Source: Hyaloraphidium curvatum
Taxonomy: Eukaryota > Monoblepharomycota > Hyaloraphidiomycetes > Hyaloraphidiales > Hyaloraphidiaceae
DNA length: 64,000 bases
NCBI GenBank assembly: GCA_025558095.1
Contig: JAIVFI010000013.1
Coordinates: 496,001-560,000, forward strand
Reading direction: 5' to 3'
Within the stretch, counting starts at the first letter, position 1. Each line of letters begins with the position of its first letter. Shown here one piece after another: positions 1 to 10,657 of this stretch. Below the pieces are notes generated by a model. It made no database searches, was not told where the DNA came from, and was given only the letters and a program-made list of their open reading frames with translations. The position numbers were made by a program, and so were the translations under genes.

Positions 1-186
1 CCATTTGGACGAGAGAATGACGCGCTGCGGCGCCCTCTTGATGCCGTCGTCGACGGTCACGCGGAGGTTCGACTTTATGGCCTCGCACAGCTCGCCGAGC
101 TCGGGCGGCACGGCGAGCGTGAGGCCCAGGGTCCCGATGTTGTTCAGCACCTCGCCAAAGTAGGACACCGGCGATGAGGCGTCCAT
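1..186 (-). CDS. 5' part of an unrecognised gene, runs off the window
   Basis: On the minus strand an ATG at 186 opens 62 codons with no stop, continuing past position 1. The peptide begins MDASSPVSYFGEVLNNIG and contains a leucine/glutamate-rich stretch (PPELGELCEAIKSNLRV), so it reads like the start of a soluble folded protein. G or C dominates the third codon positions, as in the confirmed genes nearby. No family could be recognised from this fragment. It is divergent from PMT2, whose start lies only about 80 bp away, so the two probably share a compact promoter. An intron inside this piece cannot be excluded. Confidence 0.55.
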   Translation of the reverse strand, partial: MDASSPVSYFGEVLNNIGTLGLTLAVPPELGELCEAIKSNLRVTVDDGIKRAPQRVILSSKW

Positions 187-264
187 GGGCGGGCCAGTAG
201 ATGGTTGTTTGTGAAAGCGTCGCCGCGACCCTGCCACGTTCAAACGCGTTCCCCGCCCGGCCGA

Positions 265-2922
265 ATGAGCGCGCTGCGGCGCCGCGCGCGGGAGTCCACG
301 CCGCCGGGCGGCCTGCCGAGCCCTGGCGGCATCGACGACCCGCAGGCAAAGGGCCGCCACGGCCCGCGGAGGGCCGCCGACTACGTGACGCTGTACCGGA
401 CCCACGAGCACTGGGCGACGCCCGTGCTGCTCACGCTGCTGTCGTTCGTGATCAGGTTCCGGAACATTGGCATCTGGGACAAAGTCTGGTGCGTCGCGGC
501 GGCCGAATGCAGCGTGCCCGTCGCTGACGCGGCTCGCGGCAGCTGGGATGAGGCACACTTCGGCAAGTTTGCCGCGAGCTACATCCGCAGGCACTATTTC
601 TTCGACCTGCACCCGCCGCTCGGCAAGATGATGATCGCAGCGGGAGGCTGGCTGGCCGGCTACGACGGCTCCTGGGGCTGGGAGTCGGAGGCGACGTACC
701 CGGCCAACATACCCTGGATCCAAATGCGGATGTTCTGCGCCACCCTGGGCGCGTTGACGGTGCCCCTGACCTACTACACGGCCAAGGGCATGGGAATGTC
801 GAACGGAGGGACGATCGCGGCCTCGATCATGGTCATGACAGGTGGGTTCCTGCCGGCACGTTCCTGGTCGCCGCTCACCGGGTTTCGGATCCAGAACTCG
901 GCTACCTCACCTTGTCCCGCTTCATTCTGCTGGATCCCGTGCTCCTGTTCTTCACCGCCTTGTCGGTGTACCTGCTGGTCGGCTTCCGACAGGTTCAGGA
1001 GGAGGGCGGAGCGTTCAGACCCTTGTGGTGGTTCTACCTCGCTTCCCTCGGCATTTCGCTCGGCTGCGTCTCTTCGGTCAAGTGGCTCGGGCTCTTTACC
1101 GTCGCGACTGTCGGCCTGCACACGATCTACGACCTCTGGCGGCTCCTCCTGGACCCAAAGATCTCGCTCCACAAGGCCTTCCCGATGCACTTCCTCGCGC
1201 GGGTCCTGTGCCTCATCGTGCTGCCGATAGCGACCTACGTGTTCTGGTTCTGGGTCCATTTCCGCGTTCTGAACAAGGAGGAGTACCAGATCCGCGACCT
1301 GCCCTCCATCTTCCACGGCCGCTTCGACACTCCGATCGGGAAACGATGGGATGCCATGCCGAGCGACGTCGCCTACGAGAGCTCCAGGATCACCCTGCGG
1401 GCCGCGCGCTGGAATGGGCCGTACCTCTTCTCGACGGCGGACCAGAAGTACCCCGAGGGCTCTAAGCAGCAGGTGGTCTCGAGCTCCAACTACCAGAAGA
1501 GCCAGTGGACTTTCGAACTCATGTGGCCCAGGTACCACGCCAAGAAGGGCGGCACGCCCGAGGAGAAGGCCAGGATCGACTTTGTACGCAATGGGGACAT
1601 CCTGCGGCTGAGTGAGCTCCAGCTTTTGACCTTGCTTTCGCGAGGAGGCCTGACCGGCACTGTCAGACCACGTCGACACCGGCCGGAACATGCACTCGCA
1701 CCAGATCAAGGCGAACCTGACCCAGCGTGATTTCGAGGTCACGGGCTTCTACCAGCGCGACTTTGGCGACTCGAACGACCACTGGATCATCGAGATCATT
1801 GACGACATGCGGAACCCGCTGAGCTTCGCGTCCAAGTGGTTCCTCCCCGACGACAAGATCCACCCGCTCTACACCCGGTTCCGCCTTCGGCACAACGAAA
1901 CGGGCTGCTACCTCAACTCGGGCTACAAGGTCCTCCCTCCCTGGGGCGGCGGCAACATCGAAGTGACCTGCGCGAGGTTCGAGGGCAAGATTTCGGAGAG
2001 CGTGGGGTGGTACGTCGAACGGCACATCAACTTGAAACGTGCGTGAACTGGGGCGCGCGTTGCCGGCCGCAAGCCCCTGATTCGTCGTTCTCGCGATCAG
2101 TTCCGCAGACGCCGGACGGCTACTACCAGCCCACGCTCCTGGCCGACGTCTGGGCGGCGCAAAAGGGCATGTGGGCCTCCAACGAGGCCCTCACGGACGA
2201 TCCGAACAAGGATCCGGAGCCGTTCCAGTCGCAGCCGTGGCAGTGGCCGATCCTGTACCGCGGGCTGCGGATCGTCAACTGGGCCGACGACAAGATCAAG
2301 TACTTTATGTTCGGCAACCCGTTCGTGTGGTGGGGAGGGTTCGCCAGCCTCTTCGGCATCCTTGTTCTCTACGTTCTCGGGTTCATCGCGCAGTCGAGGG
2401 GTTGGATGAGCTCTGATGCCTGTGGGTTGCTTCCTGGCATGCCTCCGCAGGAACTCGCTGACCCTCGATCGTCATCAGCCGAGCAAGAGCGGTATTGGTT
2501 CGCGGGAGTGCATATCTGTTTGCTCGGATGGGCGCTCCACTACTTCCCCTTCTTCCTCATGCGCCGGGTGCTCTACCTGCACCACTACCACCCCGCGCTC
2601 TACTTCGCGATCCTCGCGTTCGCCTTCGCCTACGACACCGCGGTGCGGCGGTACCTCCCGCAGCGGTTGCAGGCCGGCGCATTTGTCGGCCTGAGCGTGG
2701 TTGTCCTGGCGTTCTTCTGGTTCTTCAAGGACTTTGCGCTCGGGCTGGTGGGGCCGGCGTCCGCCTACAAGAACCGCAAGTGGCTCAGCTCCTGGGACAT
2801 GTGGGTGATCGCATTCTTCCCACGCTGGTGGCTCACATGGTCGTTTGCAAAGGTATGACACTGTTCCGGACTTTGAGGTGACGTACGCGGAAGCGGAGCC
2901 GGACAACGAGCCGGCGGACTGA
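265..2922 (+). CDS. PMT2: Protein O-mannosyltransferase, PMT2-type
   Basis: Transfers mannose from dolichol-phosphate mannose to Ser/Thr of secretory proteins in the ER membrane. Seven exons can be modelled, with introns at about 489-542, 842-894, 1612-1666, 2039-2100, 2401-2478 and 2801-2852. Once joined, the protein has the PMT2-subfamily motif WDEAHFGKF and the loop DLHPPLGK. It also has SRFILLDPVLLFF, a MIR region (GRNMHSHQ) and the late motif LGWALHYFPFFLM, and ends in an acidic tail (YDTVPDFEVTY...). The last intron rescues that tail, which would otherwise be lost at a TGA. The start is the first ATG in frame before the cytosolic Arg-rich leader. The family assignment is secure; PMT2 rather than PMT1 rests on WDEAHF. 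It converges on the coiled-coil gene with about 90 bp between the stops. Confidence 0.93.
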
Positions 2923-3010
2923 GGCCCATGGCGATGCAAGACTTGATATTCGTACGAATGAACATGCTGCTACGTAATGAAGATGGAGTCAAACAATTGC
3001 CCTGATCCCC

Positions 3011-4782
3011 CTACGCCGCAGGTCCAGCGATCCTCTCCTGCGGCGTTTCCGCAGCCACAGCGTTTCCAGCGTCCGCCGCCTTTGCCGGAGCCAACACGGG
3101 CGGGGCTTCCATACTCTTCTCCCCGGCGGCTTCCTCCTCCTTCGGGCTTGGAGCCGGGACATTCGTGGGGCTCGTGGATTTGCGGTTACGTGCGGCGTCA
3201 GCTTCGGCGAGCTCGAGTCTTTCCACCATCGCGCGCATCCGAGATTTGAGGAAGTCGATCTCCTCCACTTTGGCGTTGAGCTCGTCAACCTTTGGCAACG
3301 ATCGGTCATTCAGACTGCAACGGATGCGGGAACACCAGCTCACGTGCTGGCGGTCAATCGCGAGCAGCTTGTTGAGGTTGGACCGCAGCTTGCCCAGCTC
3401 TTGGAGATCCCGTCGATCATGCTCGCGCGTGGCCTTGAGGTCTTGCAGATCACGCTCGGTTTGAAAGAGCTGCTGGTTGCTTCACTTCTGGTGTCAGATG
3501 GCGCGCTGCGAAGCTCAATCTCCACGCACAGGTCCTTGAGGTTGGCGTTTTCGTCGTGGACCTTGTCGAGCGCGCGCTGGAGCGCATTGATCTGGCTCTT
3601 GGCTTCGGCATCGGTCGACCGAACCTGGTCCGCTTGCTGCCTAAGGGAAGAGTTCTCCTCCCTCAGCCGTTCAAATTGGTCCCGCAGACCAGCTAGGTGA
3701 TCGTCGGCCTCGGTCTTGTTCTCGTTAAGGCGGATCGTCCACTGTGCCTCGAGCTGCCGTGAAATCGGGTCACCGGTGTGTTTCACCACTGACGACGTGC
3801 ACGCAAAGCCCCACCTCCTTCAGCTCGCGGTCATGCTTCTCCTGGAGTTCGCGCACAGCTCTCGTGGTCCTGACCTCGCTCCGCGTTTCGATCCTGCGAT
3901 CTCTGGATCAGCAAGCGCCTCAGGGGACCCACCCGACACACCTTTGCAGCGCGTCCTGGAGCGCCTCGATCTTCTTCTTTTGCTGCTCGATCTGAGCCTC
4001 GCGCTGGACGAGCTTGCCCTCGAGCTCGGCCTCCCTCGCGGTCTGAGCCGCCTCAACAGCGCGATCACGCTCCTTCGTCAGTCGCTCGAGGCGAGCTCGC
4101 AGAAACTCGACTGCAGCATGGTTTGACACAGCCTGCACCAGAAGCTGCGGAATGCTGACCTTCGTTTGAAAGCTCCAGATCCCGCTCGCGAAGCGCCACT
4201 AGGTCTTGACGCTGCCGCTTGACCAGCTCCTCGTAGCGGTCACGTTCGAGCTGCTGCTGATCCAGAAGCAATCTCTGGACTGATTCCAGCTGCTCTGTCT
4301 GTAGATCGTCTTAAGACAGACCTCCACAGGTTCTCAAAGAAGCAACCCACCACTTTCTGGGTGACGTCCTTGGCCTCGCTCCTGAGCACTTCGGCCGTCT
4401 CTTCTGTCTTGAGGGCAACGATGTGTGCCCGCGCAGCATCTTCTTTTGCTGCCTCGGTCGACACAGAGCCGGTCACCGGACCGGCGGAAGCCAGGTCGGA
4501 GCCCAGTGGGCCAGCGTGCACCCCCGAGGAGACCGTCGGCGCCGGCAGCGCCTCTCGCTCTTGAACTTGGCTTGCCATCATTGACGGAGCTTGATTATCG
4601 CCCGCAGACGCCGCGGGGAGGTCTGTGCTTCCCGAAGCGGCGCCACCAGGGGCGGACGCGGGAGCTGCGTCGAAGCCGGCTCCCGCCCGAGGAGCAGACG
4701 GGGGAAGCAGAGGCGAGTCGCTAGGCGCCTCGGCGGGCGTCAAAAAGGCCCTATCGGGCGATTTCGGCTCGATTTTGGGCAT
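3011..4782 (-). CDS. Coiled-coil protein of unknown function
   Basis: Reading on the minus strand and removing six short introns gives one continuous protein. It has a disordered Ser/Ala/Pro-rich N-terminus (MPKIEPKSPDRAFL...) followed by a long heptad-rich coiled coil (for example LLLDQQQLERDRYEELVKRQ, AQIEQQKKKIEALQDALQR, DQFERLREENSSLRQQADQV). The tail is Ala/Pro-rich (ends ERIAGPAA). Introns at about 3290-3343 (54 bp) and 3473-3525 (53 bp) are clear because each one restores the coiled-coil frame. The others are near 3750-3810, 3900-3945, 4100-4150 and 4290-4355. An in-frame ATG at 4881 is an alternative start. No domain beyond the coiled coil was recognised. Its upstream neighbour TAF3 lies on the same strand, with about 110 bp between them. 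Confidence 0.72.
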
Positions 4783-4890
4783 AGAGGGGGCGTGTTGTTG
4801 GTTGGTTGGTGGTCGAAACGTGACCGATGATTCGGTGCGGGCTTCTCGCGGCACCCTCCCCGCCCCAACCTCCGCCCGCACGTGGAGTTT

Positions 4891-6997
4891 TCATTTCCGT
4901 TTACATCGCGGGCAAATCCAACGCGTATCTTCAGTAACCTCCGCCTCACGGACTCCGACACAACTGCCTGCAGGTCGAGCGTGCCACATCAGAGGCCGAA
5001 CGCGTTCAAAACGGCGGCGCACCTACCATGGAACCAGTACTTGCACACCTCGCACTCGACCTGGAAGCCTTGATCGGTGTAGCGGTGGGGTGGGTCGCAA
5101 ATGCAGTTTGTGGTTCCAGGTGCCGGTTCATGCGCCAGAGACATAGAACCGGGGAAGAACACGCGATCCATGACGGGCGAGAAGAGCTCCTGCTTGATGG
5201 AAGGTCCTCCAGGCGTCATGACAGTCGGAGACATGACCATCGGCTGCGCAAGTGGCGAAGATGCCCGCGGCGCGTAGGGCGGAGAAGCAAGAGGATAGCC
5301 GCTCTGCGGCGGAGGCGACATTCTGCGAGCAGGCGTGTGGCCTCCGGTCTTCAGGCTCAGCTTCTTGTTCTGTGACCCGCCGGCGAAACCACCGCCCCTG
5401 GAAACAGGGTGCGCAAAGCCGCCGCGACCTCCGGCGCCCGAGCCTTGCCGTGCGGCCTGCTTGCCTTTCTGAGGCGCAGGAGGAACGAACGGTCTCGCGT
5501 TGGCATAGGATCTGAAGGGGACCTGCCAGAAGAGCGGCTGCAAGTCGGGCCCGTCCAGCTCCACCATTTCCGAGATCAGTGAACCGGACGAAGCGGCTCC
5601 GCTCAGGTGATCCTGCATCGGGCGCAGGAACATCTGCCTCAGAGGACGCGCCAAGTAAGGATGCAGCCTGATCTGTTCCTTCCCCAAGACGTCCGGGCCG
5701 AGGCCACGGGGAGGTCCCTTGGTCGGATCCCAGAATCTTTCCGGATTCCGGATGGCTTCAAAAGTGTAGCCTATTGGCCCAGGATCGGTTATGCTCGTGG
5801 CCTCCATGGCGACCCTCAGCAGCTCGTCCAAGGCAAGCTGGTTCTTTGCTGCCTCGTCGAGCTCCGTCCCTAATCGCGGCTTTGCTGATGGAGGAACAAC
5901 GGGCGCAAAAGGCAGAAGAGGCTCAGCAAAGGTGCGTCCTTTTTCGTGCAGTTTTGACTTCTCAAAGGGTATCAGCCTGAAAAGCGGGTCGCCGTCCAGT
6001 GGTCCATCGTTGTCCCGTGCGTCAATGTCCATCTCCACAGCTGCGTCAATTCGATCGTTAGCAGGAAGATCCACTGCTTCAAGTTTGCCGTCGGGATTCA
6101 TGCCCGGATCCGCGTCCTCCTTCCGCGGCACGGAACCCTCGTCGATTGTGGCGGACACCGCCTCCTCAACAGCATCCCTGCCGTCGTCTCCCCCGGGAAG
6201 CGGCGGCATCCAATCCTCCGCATTCGGCGGCAATCGTTTCCTTTTTCGGCTTGTCTCCGACTCGCCGTCCGCAGTTGAAGACTCAACGCCCTGGAGAAGC
6301 GTGGGATCTGCTTGACCGTCAAAACCAGCAAGCAGGCAATCATCCAGAAATACTTGCCTACGGGAAATGGTCCAGGTGGCAGCCGAAGGAACTGCCCGGT
6401 AACTGTCGCCGGTGCTGCGACGACGAAGCGAGAGCTTTGGGCGCCCGAGGCGTCTGCCTCGCCCTGTTCTGCTCCCGCCGCGGAACCGCCCGCTCCCTCC
6501 GCGTCCTTCGGCCCAAGTCCATCGCGTTCTCCATCATCTGCATCATTGCCAGCGGGCACGCTTTTGTCGGGCGGCTCGCCGTCTTTGTCCGCGCCGCGCT
6601 CCTTCGTGCTCTTCTCCACGAGCCAGAGCTTGCAAAACTCGCGTAGATCGTCCATTTTCACACCGAGGTCGTAAAAGACATCGTTCACGTCCTCCAGATT
6701 GGCCTCTGTCCGTCCCGCGTTCTCCGCGTTCCCCTTCGTGGACGTGGCGAGCAGCTCCAGGTAGCGGAACATGATTTCGGCCAACAAGTCCGCGGTCCGG
6801 AACTGGAGCTTGTCGAAGCCGGTCTGGTAGAGCACCTGTCCAACGACGATGCGGCCCAGGTCGTGCGAGAAGTCTAGTGCGCTCCCGACTCCCGCGTTGG
6901 CGCGTTTGCCCGACCGAGTCGCCTTGGGCCCAGGCGCGCCCTCCTTCTTGCCGCCCGGCGTAACCGCCGAAGCGGCCGGCGGCTTTGCTCGGCTCAT
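4891..6997 (-). CDS. TAF3: TFIID subunit TAF3 with histone fold and C-terminal PHD finger
   Basis: TAF3 pairs with TAF10 in TFIID, and its PHD finger reads H3K4me3 in metazoans. Residues about 25-110 form the bromodomain-associated histone fold (ALDFSHDLGRIVVGQVLYQ ... DLLAEIMFRYLELLA ... LEDVNDVFYDLGVKM). A long acidic/Pro-rich linker follows, with a basic SRKRKR cluster exposed after a 71-bp intron near 6290-6362. The C-terminus is a complete C4HC3 PHD finger: CICD, CEVC, WFHGSC and CPRC. Its second half lies in a last exon after an intron near 4965-5030, so the main reading frame alone ends too early. The gene stops at 4891 (WICPRCKRK). Family known; complex membership inferred by homology. 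Confidence 0.9.
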
Positions 6998-7278
6998 GGT
7001 GTCCGCGCGTTGGGAGCCCGGACGGGCAAGTAGGAGGCCACGCGTTGAAGCGCCGTGGCGACCCCCGCGTCGATCACGACCAGACAATGCATGGACGGGC
7101 GGGGATGCTCATGAACAATTCGATAAACTAAGGATCTACAGATGATCAAGATTCAGCTTCAATCCGTCCTATCATCCACCATGCCCGGCGCAATCTTGAG
7201 CGCCGCGAGTAATCAGAAACAAGCGCTGATCTTGAGCGCTAGGTCGAGTGCAGAGACGGGGAAAGATGGTTTGCATGT
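6998..7278. other. Intergenic spacer between TAF3 and HSP20
   Basis: The gap holds the TAF3 promoter side and the HSP20 3' side. It is visibly more AT-rich than the flanking genes, with stretches such as gataaactaaggatctacag. No convincing gene, repeat or RNA was seen. Confidence 0.5.
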
Positions 7279-7893
7279 TCAAGCAGAGTCGACGATCTCG
7301 ATTTTGTGAACCTCGGGCTTGCGCTCCTCCATCTTCGGAACCCGGATCCGAAGGACGCCTTGGTCGAGCTTCGCTTCGATTCCCTCCGCGTTCACCGCCG
7401 TAGGGAAAGCAAACGAACGCGAGAAGGTACCAAAGACGCGCTCGGAGCTCCAGAAGTTGGCGGGCTTGGAAGTGGTGACCGATGTGGCGCTTTCTTCGGC
7501 ATTGCTTCCTGCGGCAGAATCTTCAGCCGGCGTAGGCGCAGACGGCGCGGCCGCGGCAGGCTCTGAGGTCGTCGAGCTCTCGACGCTGCCGCGGATCACC
7601 AGAGTGTTGTCGTTGAAGGAGAGGTCGAGATCTGCGTGGAAGCGTCGTCAGCGATTCCGTAGCAAGCAATGCGTTGACAGCGCACCTTTCTTGGCTACCC
7701 CAGGCACTTCTGCCTCCACGACGTACTCTTTCTCATGCTCGCGGACATCGAGGGCGGGCATGCGAATGGCCGGCAGCCGCGCAGTCGCGGGCCGAGCCAC
7801 CTCGTAGAATGCGTCGTTGAACACAGCGGGAAGCCGATTGAAGAGCGGCTCCTCCGAGAGCATGCACAGAAGGGGCGAACGGAGCAGCGACAT
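7279..7893 (-). CDS. Small heat shock protein, HSP20/alpha-crystallin family
   Basis: ATP-independent chaperone that binds unfolding proteins. Two exons (7686-7893 and 7279-7631) flank a 54-bp intron. The alpha-crystallin domain begins at MPALDVREHEKEYVVEAEVPG. It continues after the intron with DLDLSFNDNTLVIRGSVES, then FGTFSRSFAFPTAV, and carries the hallmark LDQGVLRIRVPK near the end. A loop of about 40 residues rich in Ala/Ser/Glu interrupts the domain before SERVFGTFSRSF, which is common in fungal HSP20s. The protein ends with an IxI-like HKIEIVDSA. It is divergent from FSH1, with a 162-bp shared upstream region. I saw no clean heat shock element there. Confidence 0.9.
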
Positions 7894-8055
7894 GTTTGCT
7901 GATGTCTGCGGAGCGGGTCTTCGGGCGGTTTCTGTGATCAGAATTGCAGGTTCCGCGCGCGAGATCCTTTTGAGTAGGCGGCGTGGCAGGACCGAACCCT
8001 CCAGAACGATCTCGCAAACACGGCGTCCGTGGCTCGCTCGGCCGCCGCGAGCGCG

Positions 8056-8727
8056 ATGAAAATTCTTGCTCTGCACGGCTACACTCAAGACGCGTCCGCT
8101 TTTTCGAAGAAGACGGCCGTTCTAAGGAAGACGCTCCTGAGGGACGGTATCGAGGTCTCTTATGTCTCGGCACCGCATCGCGTGCCCCCAATAGGGGCCG
8201 CGGAAGAAAACGGAGGCGAGACGCCGAATCCGGACGCGTGTCTTGGTTGGTGGATGGGTCAACATTGGGGCTCGACGAAGGAGGTGGAGCGACGGATGTT
8301 CGGCGAGAGCATGGATTTCCTGGTCGACCATTGGAGGACTTCCGGCCCGTTCGACGGCCTACTGGGATTCAGTCAAGGTGCAGCGATGGCCGCACTTTTG
8401 ATGGCCAAACTGCAGACGGCCCCGGAGCTGGGGCTGGCCCGACCGAAGTTCGCGATCCTGATCGCTGGCTTCGATCCGACGGTCGCGGACACCTTCGCGC
8501 CTCTGATGAACGAGGCCAAGGTCATTGATGTCGAGGGCTCGCTCCACATCTCTGGCCAGCGGGACACCCTCATCGTTCCGGAGCGGACAAAGCACCTCAT
8601 GGAGCGATTCTTTGACGCGCGGGCAGAGTTTCACTCTCACGGTGGTGGACATGTGGTGCCGTCCAGCTCGGGAGATCGCAAAATCATTGTGGATTTTGTA
8701 ACTCGATTCAAGACAGAGACCGCCTAG
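8056..8727 (+). CDS. FSH1: FSH1-family serine hydrolase
   Basis: Single-exon protein of 223 residues, the usual size for fungal family-of-serine-hydrolases proteins related to human OVCA2. It starts MKILALHGYTQDASAF. The oxyanion-side motif LHGYTQ, nucleophile elbow LGFSQGA, acid region SGQRDTLI and catalytic His in HSHGGGHVVP all appear in the right order. The ATG at 8056 is preferred over one nine codons upstream because family members begin at the MKILxLHG strand. The physiological ester substrate is unknown. Its TAG stop overlaps the TAG stop of the convergent NDUFAF3 gene. Confidence 0.92.
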   Translation: MKILALHGYTQDASAFSKKTAVLRKTLLRDGIEVSYVSAPHRVPPIGAAEENGGETPNPDACLGWWMGQHWGSTKEVERRMFGESMDFLVDHWRTSGPFDGLLGFSQGAAMAALLMAKLQTAPELGLARPKFAILIAGFDPTVADTFAPLMNEAKVIDVEGSLHISGQRDTLIVPERTKHLMERFFDARAEFHSHGGGHVVPSSSGDRKIIVDFVTRFKTETA

Positions 8728-9454
8728 GCAGAGGATGGCTTTTGCTCAAAGATCTCCAGCTTCTGTCCCGTCCGCGCAGATGTGGGAATGATGGGAAGGA
8801 GCGCAGCTGCGGCTTGCCGCCCTTCGCTTATGAGAACGTTGTAGGTAGAGGAAGCAGTCCGCTGTCACGGGCGAGAAGATGAGAGCAATGCCATCGAATC
8901 CTCACGGTCTAGCCTACCGTCTTCTGCACTTCGGTCTGAATGCCCAGCATGTGGAGCTTTCTCCGCAGCAGATTCGGCAAGGGGCTGAACTCGGCGCCCG
9001 TGCCAAAGACCAGGATCTCGGGCGGCTGTTCCAGCAGCTCAAAGATCTGGAGCATGCCCGCAGTCCAACCCTCGAACAGGCCGGCCCCCTCGATCCGTTC
9101 CCCCTCCTTCTCGGATGTCGGAGGACCTCCTTTTCCGTACTGCGGAACATCCCACAGGAAGACCTTGCCTCCAACCACAATCACGGGGCCCTTTACCGTG
9201 ATGCCCGCGACGCCAAAGCCATCGTCCGTGACCCGATCTACCAGACGAGCCACCGAAGGGTCCGTTCGGACGCCCATCGCTTCGAAAATGTCGTGCTGCG
9301 CGATGTTCAGCGCACAACGGATCGGAGACGCGTGGAACGGCCGGAGACGCGTCCGAAACAAGACGGCGGGCCACGGACGCGTAACTGCGGGCGCAAGGGT
9401 CCGCGAGCATGGTTCTAGCAATCTCCGTGAGGATCGCCGGGCCGCAGAAGCCAT
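8724..9454 (-). CDS. NDUFAF3: Complex I assembly factor NDUFAF3 (Mth938/DUF498 fold)
   Basis: Mitochondrial factor that, with NDUFAF4, assembles the Q module of NADH dehydrogenase. The N-terminus is Arg/Ser/Ala-rich without acidic residues (MASAARRSSRRLLEPCSRTL), fitting a mitochondrial presequence. The DUF498 core follows: GPVIVVGGKVFLWDVPQ, PEILVFGTGAEFSPLP and LHMLGIQTEVQKT. A 56-bp intron (8862-8917) separates the last exon, which encodes RTASSTYNVLISEGRQAAAA and restores the C-terminal helix; without it the protein would end at TVG. The stop (8724-8726) lies in the same CCTAGG sequence as the FSH1 stop. Family assignment is secure; mitochondrial location inferred. Confidence 0.9.
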
Positions 9455-9603
9455 TTTGGGGAAGCGGTTTGGAGGAACAATTGATTACGATCGTCGGACT
9501 ACGCGAGACAGCCGGCCGTTGGACTTGGAAACGTTCAACTCGGCGATGTAGAATCTATCTACGTCTAAAACGGATGCAAGCTAGGGTGATTAGGCCTGGC
9601 AAG

Positions 9604-10527
9604 CTACATCTTGGCGGTTGTGCCCATCCTGACGGCGCTGTTCCGCAACCTCTCGGCTTCCCCAGCAAGCCCAGCATCCTTGAGGGAAAGAGCAACCTCA
9701 GTCCAGTACTCCATGGGGTACTTTGCAGCATGCATCACATGCTCCGATCCCTCAAACTTCATACCTCGCACCCGCGCCGCCCTTCCGCGCTTTCCGATGT
9801 GGAGTGCCATGGCCTTCATCGCAGCCTCCACGGACCGATAGTCCATCATTGCATCCCGCACAGAATAGAGGAAACAGGCGACAGCTAGATTTGGGAAGTC
9901 AATCCTGAAAGGCGCCAAACTTGTTTCGAACATCGGCTCGTCCGCATCCTCGAGAGGCAAGCCTATCGTTTTCCTTAAGCTCCACAGGAATCTCGCGCCA
10001 TTGGACGCCAAAGTCGGAGGCGTCGCCCACAAGTATGCTCGCAGGTAATCCGTGTACGTCCTGGGAGTGTCGCGAGGGAGTCTCGTGGTCAAATAGAACT
10101 CGAGTCGGTTGCCCACACTGTCGTAGCCCGGAACCGAATCGAAGTGGAGGCAACGTACTAGAGGCACCAACTGCGGCTGCAACCGCAACATATGCGTCAG
10201 ATGGATGCTACCGCCGCCCGACATGGCGTGAATGACGAGCTTTCGCGGCTCCGAGAAGAGCGACTGCCAAACGGGCGAGCTAAACACATCCGCCAGCTCC
10301 TTCTCGGCGACTTTCCGAGACATTGGTGGCACAGGCGTCGCAAAAGTCACGACGTGGAGTCCCGCGGCAAGGTACGGTGACGAGTAAGCTCGCTTGAGCA
10401 GTTTAATCGATCCGCCAGTGAACCCCAGCACGATGCAGACGTCTCCCGGTACATTGGGGCCGCCTGGCGCGGAGACGTGCACGTCGACGGCCACATGTGC
10501 CGATAGCTCGTGGTGATCGACGGGCAT
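9604..10527 (-). CDS. TMEM53/DUF829-like alpha/beta hydrolase
   Basis: The 307-residue protein has the DUF829 layout. An early strand and turn (VCIVLGFTGGSIKLLKRAY) replace the usual LLGWxGA, followed by a nucleophile-like AMSGGGSIHLTHML. Downstream is a region naming bound surfaces (HFDSVPGYDSVGN), and a C-terminal His sits in KFEGSEHVMHAAKYP, followed by YWTEV. DUF829 proteins include TMEM53/NET4 of the nuclear envelope and fungal indole-diterpene PaxU proteins; the substrate is unknown. The start used here is the first ATG in frame. A possible upstream exon near 10640 could not be joined in phase. It is followed in the same direction by PRI2, about 130 bp upstream. Confidence 0.72.
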   Translation of the reverse strand: MPVDHHELSAHVAVDVHVSAPGGPNVPGDVCIVLGFTGGSIKLLKRAYSSPYLAAGLHVVTFATPVPPMSRKVAEKELADVFSSPVWQSLFSEPRKLVIHAMSGGGSIHLTHMLRLQPQLVPLVRCLHFDSVPGYDSVGNRLEFYLTTRLPRDTPRTYTDYLRAYLWATPPTLASNGARFLWSLRKTIGLPLEDADEPMFETSLAPFRIDFPNLAVACFLYSVRDAMMDYRSVEAAMKAMALHIGKRGRAARVRGMKFEGSEHVMHAAKYPMEYWTEVALSLKDAGLAGEAERLRNSAVRMGTTAKM

Positions 10528-10657
10528 CGCCGCTGCTAGGGCGGGCCGCCGAAGAGCGAAGGAGTTGCTTACCGCGTAAACAGTGGGTCCGAGGTCCCCA
10601 CGGTCAGCGCCTTTGGTGGCAAGGAAGGCGCAAAAATGCCGGCTTCACTATCCATCA

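Noticed and set aside
774-1742. A 322-codon minus-strand frame opposite PMT2
   Set aside because: PMT2 is confirmed by conserved motifs on the plus strand; the antisense peptide is charged, low-complexity and without homology features.
1612-2852. Apparent frameshifts in PMT2
   Set aside because: Each is explained by a short GT-AG intron that rejoins family motifs in phase.
4625-5146. Plus-strand frame of 173 codons across the coiled-coil/TAF3 boundary
   Set aside because: It crosses two minus-strand genes supported by spliced homology and has no recognisable features.
7894-8055. A heat shock element between HSP20 and FSH1
   Set aside because: GAA and TTC triplets occur (for example agaattgcaggttcc) but not in the contiguous 5-bp phased array needed.
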